This document shows, one piece after another, positions 6,724 through 11,765 of a stretch of 11,765 bases of DNA. Position numbers and translations under genes: made by a program. Source of the stretch: Pseudomonadota bacterium (lineage in GTDB: Bacteria; Myxococcota; Myxococcia; Myxococcales; Vulgatibacteraceae); contig JAEZJH010000560.1 of the NCBI GenBank assembly GCA_023436385.1, positions 1 through 11,765 of the forward strand, given 5' to 3'. The notes beneath the pieces are model-generated. The model saw nothing but the letters and a program-made list of their open reading frames with translations, was not told the DNA's origin and did no database searches. Every line of letters begins with the position of its first letter. Positions within the stretch are counted from its first letter, which is position 1.

Positions 6724-8007
6724 GTGGCCGAAAAGGCGGTGTTGCAGCTCCGGGGGACGTCGTACGAGCTGCCCCTGGTGGTCGGAACCGAGCAGGAGGT
6801 CGGCATCGACATCCAGAAGCTGCGCGACCAGTCGGGCGCGGTGACGCTGGACGAGGGCTACGGAAACACCGGCGCCTGCGAGTCGGCGATCACCTACATC
6901 GACGGAGAGAAGGGGATCCTCCGCTACCGCGGCTATCCGATCGAGCAGCTCGCGGAGCACTCCTCGTTCCTGGAGACGGCCTACCTCTTGCTCTACGGCG
7001 AGCTGCCCACCCGGCACGCGTTGCAGGAGTTCGCCACCAGCCTCACCCGGCACTCGCTGCTCCACGAGGACATGAAGCGCTTCTTCCTGGCCTTCCCGCC
7101 CACGGCGCACCCGATGGCGATCCTTGCCGCGGTGGTCTCCGGCCTGTCGACCTTCTACACCGACGCCGACGACTTCTCCCCGGCCAAGATCGACCTCACC
7201 GCCCGGCGCATCCTCGCCAAGCTGCCGACCATCGCCGCCTTCAGTTACCGAAAGAGCCTGGGCCAGCCGTTCATGTATCCGGACAACAGCCTGGGCTACG
7301 CCGCCAACTTCCTGAAGATGATGTTCGGGTTCCCCACCGAGCCCTACCAGGTCGACGAGGAGCTGGCGAAGACCCTCGACGTCCTGCTCATCCTTCACGC
7401 CGACCACGAGCAGAATTGCTCCACCTCCACGGTGCGGATGGTGGGCTCGTCGGGCGCGAACCTCTACGCCTCCGTCTCCGCGGGGATCTCCGCGCTCTGG
7501 GGTCCGCTCCACGGCGGCGCCAACCAGGCGGTGCTGGAGATGCTGGTGGAGGTCTACCGGAACGGCGGCGACGTCGACCGCGCCATCGCCATGGCCAAGG
7601 ACAAGAACTCGAAGTTCCGGCTGATGGGCTTTGGCCACCGCGTCTACAAGAACTACGACCCCCGGGCCTCGATCCTGAAGCGCCACGCCGACCGGGTGCT
7701 CTCGAAGATGGGCCACCACGACCCGCTCCTCGACATCGCCCGGCGGCTCGAGGAGCACGCGCTGAAGGACCCGTACTTCGTCGACCGCAAGCTCTACCCC
7801 AACGTCGACTTCTACTCCGGGCTGATCTACCGGGCGCTCGGCATCCCCACCGACATGTTCACGGTGATGTTCGCGATGGGCCGCCTGCCCGGCTGGATCT
7901 CGCAGTGGAAGGAGATGCGGGAGCGGAAGAGCCGCATCGGCCGGCCCCGGCAGATCTACGTCGGCGCCACCAAGCGCGACTACGTGCCGATCGAGCGGCG
8001 CGGCTGA
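6724..8007 (+). CDS. gltA: Citrate synthase, type II
   Basis: It condenses oxaloacetate with acetyl-CoA to form citrate, the entry step of the TCA cycle, in the cytosol. It is 427 residues long, the same length as E. coli GltA. The catalytic triad is visible: His263 in GPLHGGANQAV, His305 in GFGHRVYKNYDPRA and Asp362 in NVDFYSG, at almost the same positions as E. coli His264/His305/Asp362. The block HADHEQNCSTSTVRMVGSSG is also characteristic. The N-terminal extension of about 50 residues typical of hexameric, NADH-sensitive type II enzymes is present. Thr205 falls where E. coli has Cys206, so NADH sensitivity may differ. It could in principle be a 2-methylcitrate synthase, but length and motifs favour citrate synthase. 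The GTG start is fixed by the Shine-Dalgarno 5 nt upstream. It is followed in the same direction by scpB after 103 bp. Confidence 0.97.
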   Translation: MAEKAVLQLRGTSYELPLVVGTEQEVGIDIQKLRDQSGAVTLDEGYGNTGACESAITYIDGEKGILRYRGYPIEQLAEHSSFLETAYLLLYGELPTRHALQEFATSLTRHSLLHEDMKRFFLAFPPTAHPMAILAAVVSGLSTFYTDADDFSPAKIDLTARRILAKLPTIAAFSYRKSLGQPFMYPDNSLGYAANFLKMMFGFPTEPYQVDEELAKTLDVLLILHADHEQNCSTSTVRMVGSSGANLYASVSAGISALWGPLHGGANQAVLEMLVEVYRNGGDVDRAIAMAKDKNSKFRLMGFGHRVYKNYDPRASILKRHADRVLSKMGHHDPLLDIARRLEEHALKDPYFVDRKLYPNVDFYSGLIYRALGIPTDMFTVMFAMGRLPGWISQWKEMRERKSRIGRPRQIYVGATKRDYVPIERRG

Positions 8008-8012
8008 CGCCT

Positions 8013-8040
8013 CGCCGGGTTCTCCTGGCCTCGCCCGGCG
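8013..8040 (+). terminator. Weak hairpin just after gltA
   Basis: CGCCGGG (8013-8019) pairs with CCCGGCG (8034-8040) around a 14-nt loop, starting 5 nt after the gltA stop. It is followed only by TTG, with no T-tract. It may be a weak attenuator or an mRNA 3'-end stabiliser between gltA and scpB and not a full terminator. Confidence 0.3.
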
Positions 8041-8058
8041 TTGCCCGGTAGGAGACCC

Positions 8059-8099
8059 GCGACCAACGTCCCGGGGCGGGCCCCGGGGCGTCGGGTCGC
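8059..8099 (+). repeat. Nested hairpin in the scpB leader
   Basis: The inner arms CCCGGGGC (8070-8077) and GCCCCGGG (8080-8087) are perfectly complementary, so the full-length pairing leaves a 2-nt gap and the real loop would open slightly. The outer arms GCGACC (8059-8064) and GGTCGC (8094-8099) are also perfectly complementary, with a small internal loop between. The structure ends one base before the scpB Shine-Dalgarno (AGGAG, 8101-8105). No T-tract follows. Confidence 0.5.
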
Positions 8100-8110
8100 C
8101 AGGAGTCTCC

Positions 8111-8890
8111 ATGTCGCTCGTTCGCATGCAGTTCGAAGACCAGGTCGCCACCCTGACCCTCGACCACGACCGCAGGCGCAACGCCCTCTCGAAGGAGCTG
8201 ATCGCCGACATCCTCGCCGCCTTCGAGGAGTTCGGGCGGCAGCGCGCCCGGGCGGTGATCCTCCGGGCCAACCCGGGCGCCCGGGTCTGGTCGGCCGGCC
8301 ACGACGTCCGGGAGCTGCCCAACCCCGGCCGCGATCCGCTCTCCTACCAGGACCCGCTCGAGCAGGTGATCCGCGCCATCCGCGCCTCGCCGGCGCCGGT
8401 GATCGGGATGATCGAGGGCGGGGTCTGGGGCGGTGGCTGCGAGGTGGCGCTCTGCTGCGACATCCTCGTCGGCGCGCCCTCGGCGACCTTCGCGATCACC
8501 CCGGCGAAGCTGGGGGTGCCCTACAACATCTCCGGCGTACTCCGGGTGATGAGCGCGGTGGGCCCGATGCTGGCCCGGGAGATGTTCTTCACCGCGAGGC
8601 CGCTGGAGGCGGAGCGGGCGCTGCAGGTGGGGATCCTCAACCACCTGGTCCCGGCCGACGAGCTCGAGGCGTACACGCGGGAACTCGCCGCCACCATCGC
8701 GCGCAACTCGCCGCTGGCCATCGCCACCATCAAGGAGCAGCTCCGCACCCTGACCAACGCCGCGCCGCTCCACCCCGAGTCGTTCGAGCGCCTCCAGGGC
8801 CTGCGCCGGAAGGTCTACGACAGCGGCGACTACCGGGAGGGGATCGCGGCGTTCCTCGAGAAGCGCGCGCCGAGCTTCCAGGGCGAGTAG
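8111..8890 (+). CDS. scpB: Methylmalonyl-CoA decarboxylase, crotonase superfamily
   Basis: It decarboxylates methylmalonyl-CoA to propionyl-CoA in the cytosol. The 259-residue protein tracks E. coli ScpB/YgfG (261 residues) along its whole length, with shared blocks such as SAGHD.REL, GRDPLSY.DPL, VWGG, LGVPYN, AVGILNH and YREG..AFLEKR. His64 and Tyr138 correspond to the E. coli active-site His66 and Tyr140. Gly108 in VWGGGCE would form the oxyanion hole with His64. The paired glutamates of enoyl-CoA hydratases are not evident, which argues against a plain hydratase. AGGAG (8101-8105) lies 5 nt before the ATG. It is probably cotranscribed with gltA and converges on pckG. In E. coli it acts in a succinate-to-propionate pathway with methylmalonyl-CoA mutase; no mutase gene is seen here. 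Confidence 0.88.
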   Translation: MSLVRMQFEDQVATLTLDHDRRRNALSKELIADILAAFEEFGRQRARAVILRANPGARVWSAGHDVRELPNPGRDPLSYQDPLEQVIRAIRASPAPVIGMIEGGVWGGGCEVALCCDILVGAPSATFAITPAKLGVPYNISGVLRVMSAVGPMLAREMFFTARPLEAERALQVGILNHLVPADELEAYTRELAATIARNSPLAIATIKEQLRTLTNAAPLHPESFERLQGLRRKVYDSGDYREGIAAFLEKRAPSFQGE

Positions 8891-8897
8891 CCGCCCG

Positions 8898-8935
8898 GAA
8901 AACAGACGAACCCGGGGCGTGTGCTCCACCCCGGG
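8898..8935 (-). terminator. Intrinsic terminator for pckG, possibly serving scpB too
   Basis: CCCGGGG (8911-8917) pairs with CCCCGGG (8929-8935) around an 11-nt loop. Read leftward, the hairpin is followed by TTCGTCTGTTTTC, a reasonable U-rich tract, so it fits the leftward pckG transcript. On the plus strand the 3' flank is GC-rich (cccggg), so for scpB it would act only as a plain hairpin. Confidence 0.6.
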
Positions 8936-8947
8936 CCCGGGAACGGC

Positions 8948-8968
8948 TTCACGCGTTCTTCACGCGTG
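8948..8968. repeat. TTCACGCGT direct repeats forming a small hairpin
   Basis: TTCACGCGT occurs at 8948-8956 and 8959-8967, offset by 11 bp (one helical turn). CACGCG (8950-8955) and CGCGTG (8963-8968) are also complementary. It sits between the pckG stop and its terminator and could be a protein site or part of the mRNA 3' structure. Confidence 0.4.
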
Positions 8969-8979
8969 TGGAGAAGCGC

Positions 8980-10788
8980 TTAGGCCGCCTTCTCCGACAC
9001 CTTGGCGCTGTCGATCGCCGCGAGGAGCAGCTTCCGCTGCAGCTCGAGCGCCGGCGGCATGGTCGGGCCGATCTTGTCGAAGAACTCCTTCTGCGACTCG
9101 ATCTCCGCCCGCCACTCGTCGTAGCGGATCGCCGTGGCCTCCGCGAACTGCTCGGGCGCGATGTCGAGACCGGAGAGGTCGAGGTCGCCCTCCCGCGGCA
9201 CCCAGCCGACCACCGTCTCCTGGCCGCCGACCCGCCCCAGGGCCCGATCGACGATCCACTTCAGCACCCGCATGTTCTCGCCGTAGCCCGGCCAGACGAA
9301 CTTCTTGGACGCGTCCTGCCGGAACCAGTTGACCATGAAGATCTTCGGCGGGTGCGGGATCCGCCCGCGCATGGCCAGCCAGTGGGAGAAGTACTCGCCC
9401 ATGTTGTAGCCGCAGAACGGGAGCATCGCCATCGGGTCGCGGCGCACCACGCCCACCTGGCCGGTGGCGGCGGCGGTGGTCTCCGAACCCATGGTCGCGC
9501 CCAGGTAGACGCCGTGGGTCCAGTTGAACGACTGGAGCACCAGGGGGACGGTGGTGGCGCGGCGGCCACCGAAGATGATCGCGGAGATCGGCACGCCCTC
9601 CGGCTTGTCGACCTCGTGCGAGAGCATCGGATTGTTCTTCATCGGCGCGGTGAAGCGGCTGTTCGGGTGGGCCGCCTTCTCGCCGGACTTGGGATCCCAG
9701 GGCCGGCCCTGCCAGTCGAGCGTCCCCGGCGGCGGCTCCTCGCCCTTGCCCTCCCACCAGACGTCGCCGTCGGGGGTGACCGCCACGTTGGTGTAGATGG
9801 TGTCCCGCGAGATCATCTGGATCGCGTTGGGGTTCGACTTCTTGTTGGTCCCCGGCGCGACGCCGAAGTAGCCGGCCTCGGGGTTGATCGCCCAGAGCCG
9901 CCCGTCGGGACCCACCCGCATCCAGGCGATGTCGTCGCCCACCGTCCAGATCTTCCAGCCCTCGAAGCGCCGGGGCGGGACCATCATCGCGAAGTTGGTC
10001 TTGCCGCACTGGCTGGGGAACGCGGCGGCCACGTAGGTGACCTGTCCCTCCGGGCTCTCCACGCCGAGGATCAGCATGTGTTCGGCGAGCCAGCCCTCGT
10101 TGCGCCCGAGGTAGCTGCCGATCCGCAGGGCGAGGCACTTCTTCCCGAGCAGCACGTTGCCGCCGTAGCCCGAGCCGATCGACCAGATGGTGTTGTCCTG
10201 GGGGAAGTGGCAGATGAAGCGGCGATCGGGGTTGAGATCGAGCGTCGAGTGGAGGCCGCGGTTGAAGTCGTTCGAGTCCCCGAGCATGTCGAGGGCCTGC
10301 TTCCCCATCCGCGTCATGATCCGCATGTTGAGGACCACGTAGACGCTGTCGGTCAGCTCGATGCCGATCTTCGAGAAGGGCGAGCCGACCGGCCCCATCA
10401 CGTAGGGCACCACGTACATCGTCCGGCCCTGCATCGAGCCGTCGAAGAGCGCGCCCAGCTTCCGGTAGGCCTCGTCCGGCGCCATCCAGTTGTTGGTGGG
10501 GCCGGCCTCGTCCTTGGTGGGCGTGCAGATGAAGGTGAGGTGCTCGACCCGGGCCACGTCGTTGGGGTTCGAGCGGGACAGGTAGCAACCGGGCAGCTTC
10601 TCCTGGTTCAAAGGCGCCAGCACGTTGGTGTCGACGGCGTACTGGGTGAGGCGTTCCTTCTCCGCCTCGGAGCCGTCGCACCAGACGATCCGGTCGGGCT
10701 TGGTGAGCTTGGCCATCTCCTCCACCCAGCTCGTCAGGTGGCGGTTGGTGGTCGGAGGGGTGCCGGAGGTCGACGCCTGAACGGCCAT
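8980..10788 (-). CDS. pckG: Phosphoenolpyruvate carboxykinase (GTP)
   Basis: It converts oxaloacetate and GTP to PEP, CO2 and GDP, the first committed step of gluconeogenesis, in the cytosol. The 602-residue length fits the GTP-dependent family (about 600-620), unlike the shorter ATP-dependent PckA. The P-loop AFPSQCGKTNFAMM carries the hyper-reactive Cys261 with Lys263-Thr264. The kinase-2 motif VGDDIAWM has Asp285-Asp286. Lys217 (LGKKC), His237 (AEHMLILG) and Asp286 correspond to the Mn ligands of human PCK1 (Lys244, His264, Asp311). YFGVAPGTNKKSNPNA and FGGRRATTVPLV are also family-typical. I chose the ATG at 10788 because AAGGAAGG lies 8 nt upstream; an open 16-residue extension to 10836 has no such support. 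It converges on scpB and is divergent from the SRAP gene, so it is its own transcription unit. Confidence 0.97.
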   Translation of the reverse strand: MAVQASTSGTPPTTNRHLTSWVEEMAKLTKPDRIVWCDGSEAEKERLTQYAVDTNVLAPLNQEKLPGCYLSRSNPNDVARVEHLTFICTPTKDEAGPTNNWMAPDEAYRKLGALFDGSMQGRTMYVVPYVMGPVGSPFSKIGIELTDSVYVVLNMRIMTRMGKQALDMLGDSNDFNRGLHSTLDLNPDRRFICHFPQDNTIWSIGSGYGGNVLLGKKCLALRIGSYLGRNEGWLAEHMLILGVESPEGQVTYVAAAFPSQCGKTNFAMMVPPRRFEGWKIWTVGDDIAWMRVGPDGRLWAINPEAGYFGVAPGTNKKSNPNAIQMISRDTIYTNVAVTPDGDVWWEGKGEEPPPGTLDWQGRPWDPKSGEKAAHPNSRFTAPMKNNPMLSHEVDKPEGVPISAIIFGGRRATTVPLVLQSFNWTHGVYLGATMGSETTAAATGQVGVVRRDPMAMLPFCGYNMGEYFSHWLAMRGRIPHPPKIFMVNWFRQDASKKFVWPGYGENMRVLKWIVDRALGRVGGQETVVGWVPREGDLDLSGLDIAPEQFAEATAIRYDEWRAEIESQKEFFDKIGPTMPPALELQRKLLLAAIDSAKVSEKAA

Positions 10789-10931
10789 CGGGAGAACCTT
10801 CCTTTCGACGAAGATTGAGCGCAAAACGGCAAGCACTGCAGGACCCTTGGCCCCGCGGTTCGAGACTCCAACCTCTTCGGTCCGCTCCCTCGGAACGCTA
10901 AAGTCGCCCGCGGCGAACGGCCATGTCCGGG

Positions 10932-10946
10932 CGAGCGACTCGCTCG
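10932..10946. promoter_or_regulatory. 15-bp perfect dyad, possible operator
   Basis: CGAGCGA-C-TCGCTCG is perfectly symmetric around C10939. It is in the divergent gap, 144 bp from the pckG start and 127 bp from the SRAP start. No known consensus is recognised. Confidence 0.45.
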
Positions 10947-10993
10947 GTATCTAGCGCTGCCGATCCCCCGGACGGCAGCTTGGAAGCGGGCTG

Positions 10994-11006
10994 GGTGATA
11001 ATCACC
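10994..11006. promoter_or_regulatory. 13-bp perfect dyad overlapping a -10-like element
   Basis: GGTGAT-A-ATCACC is perfectly symmetric around A11000 and is the most AT-rich spot in the gap between pckG and the SRAP gene. It contains GATAAT (10997-11002), close to a -10 hexamer for the rightward SRAP gene, although no -35 lies at the proper distance. A repressor bound here could block that promoter. The sequence does not match the E. coli LexA box. Confidence 0.5.
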
Positions 11007-11072
11007 GTGTCCGCCGCGGCCAACGCCCCGTTTGGTCCGCGCCCTAACCCTCATGGGCTGTCCGGAGGGGCC

Positions 11073-11753
11073 ATGTGCGGCCGTTTCACCGTTACCACGC
11101 CGGTCGAGGACCTGGTCCGGGAATTTGGCCTCGAGCCACCGGCCGAGCCACTCCCACCCCGGTTCAACGTCGCGCCCACGCAGCCGGTGCCGGCGATCGT
11201 CTCCGACGCGCCGCGGCAACTCTCGCTCCTCCGCTGGGGTCTCGTTCCCTCCTGGGCCAGCGACGTCTCCATCGGCAATCGGCTGATCAACGCACGGGCG
11301 GAGTCGCTGGCGGAGAAGCCGGCGTTCCGCAAGGCGCTGGAGAAGCGGCGTTGCCTGGTCCTCGCCGACGGCTTCTTCGAGTGGCGGAAGGAGGGGAAGA
11401 AGCGGTTTCCGATCTGGCTCCGCCGGGCCGATCACCGCCCCTTCGCCTTCGCCGGCCTCTGGGAGGTCTGGCGCGCGCCGGACGGGAGCTGGCTGCGCAC
11501 CTGCACGATCGTGACCGTGCCCGCCAACTCCCTGGTCGCACCGATCCACGACCGGATGCCGGCGATCCTGCCGCCGGACCGGTTCGACCGCTGGCTCGCC
11601 GCGCCGACGGAGGAGGCGCTCCCGCTCCTCGTCCCGTTCCCGGCCGGGGAGATGGAGGCGCTCCCGGTCTCGTCCCGGGTCAACTCGCCGGCCTACGATG
11701 ACCCGGCCTGTATCGAACCCGCCCCGTCGGAACCGCTGCTGTTGCGTCCGTAG
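11073..11753 (+). CDS. SRAP-domain protein (YedK/HMCES type), abasic-site DNA crosslinking
   Basis: SRAP proteins covalently bond to abasic sites in single-stranded DNA, shielding them from breakage at stalled forks. This 226-residue protein begins MCGRF; after Met removal Cys2 becomes the N-terminal catalytic residue. Asn73 in INARAES, Glu103 in GFFEW and His159 in PIHDRMP match YedK Asn75, Glu105 and His160. FNVAPTQ (31-37) and RWGLVPSWA (54-62) are further family motifs. I chose the ATG at 11073 because the chemistry needs Cys at position 2 and GGAGGGG lies at 11064-11070; the frame is open upstream to 10923 but that extension would bury the cysteine. It is divergent from pckG. Twelve bases follow its stop before the window ends. 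It is often annotated SOS-response-associated peptidase; I see no recognisable SOS box. Confidence 0.95.
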   Translation: MCGRFTVTTPVEDLVREFGLEPPAEPLPPRFNVAPTQPVPAIVSDAPRQLSLLRWGLVPSWASDVSIGNRLINARAESLAEKPAFRKALEKRRCLVLADGFFEWRKEGKKRFPIWLRRADHRPFAFAGLWEVWRAPDGSWLRTCTIVTVPANSLVAPIHDRMPAILPPDRFDRWLAAPTEEALPLLVPFPAGEMEALPVSSRVNSPAYDDPACIEPAPSEPLLLRP

Positions 11754-11765
11754 ATTGTCGAGGGA

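Noticed and set aside
8041..10818. 925-residue open frame on the plus strand across scpB and opposite pckG
   Set aside because: It overlaps scpB out of frame and lies antisense to pckG, both with intact catalytic residues. Its own product is low-complexity His/Arg/Val/Gly-rich sequence.
10789..10836. 16-residue N-terminal extension of pckG
   Set aside because: The in-frame ATG at 10788 has a good Shine-Dalgarno (AAGGAAGG) within the supposed extension, and the family does not need the extra residues.
10923..11072. 50-residue N-terminal extension of the SRAP protein
   Set aside because: SRAP chemistry needs Cys at position 2, which only the ATG at 11073 provides. The extension also covers the dyad-rich regulatory DNA.

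Overview
The window is very GC-rich DNA in which every gene is densely packed and has strong third-position G/C. The gene content is mostly chromosomal housekeeping: type II citrate synthase, GTP-dependent PEP carboxykinase, methylmalonyl-CoA decarboxylase, a DUF3536-type GH57 protein, an M50-CBS protease and a SRAP protein. This suits a high-GC Gram-negative bacterium. The lipoprotein signal and the gene mix suggest a myxobacterial or deltaproteobacterial chromosome, but that placement is an inference. I see no rRNA, tRNA, CRISPR array, insertion sequence, phage gene or integration site.

Left part (1-5974): a PAS-PAS-HisKA sensor histidine kinase runs leftward off the window edge. Divergent from it, across a 213-bp gap with a strong inverted repeat, is a rightward series: a GH57/DUF3536 glycosidase-like protein, an 11-nt gap, a lipid-anchored metallo-beta-lactamase-fold enzyme that closely matches the NAPE-PLD family, and then a membrane-embedded site-2-type zinc protease with two CBS motifs.

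Middle part (6044-8890): a small GNAT acetyltransferase is followed by a 206-bp leader and citrate synthase (gltA) with a near-perfect Shine-Dalgarno. After a structured 103-bp spacer comes a protein that matches E. coli ScpB/YgfG, methylmalonyl-CoA decarboxylase. Right part (8980-11753): pckG points leftward, converging on scpB, with a terminator between them. It is separated from a divergent SRAP (YedK/HMCES-type) gene by a 284-bp regulatory region with two perfect dyads.

Together, gltA and pckG compete for oxaloacetate, sending it either into the TCA cycle or to PEP for gluconeogenesis. ScpB converts methylmalonyl-CoA to propionyl-CoA, so the three adjacent genes form a small carbon-partitioning cluster. 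The other genes (lipid hydrolase, intramembrane protease, SRAP, GNAT, kinase) look like independent units. I do not see a convincing new multi-gene system here. The most interesting points are the NAPE-PLD-like lipoprotein, the palindromes in the pckG/SRAP intergenic region, and several structured leaders. No stretch longer than 300 bases lacks a gene.
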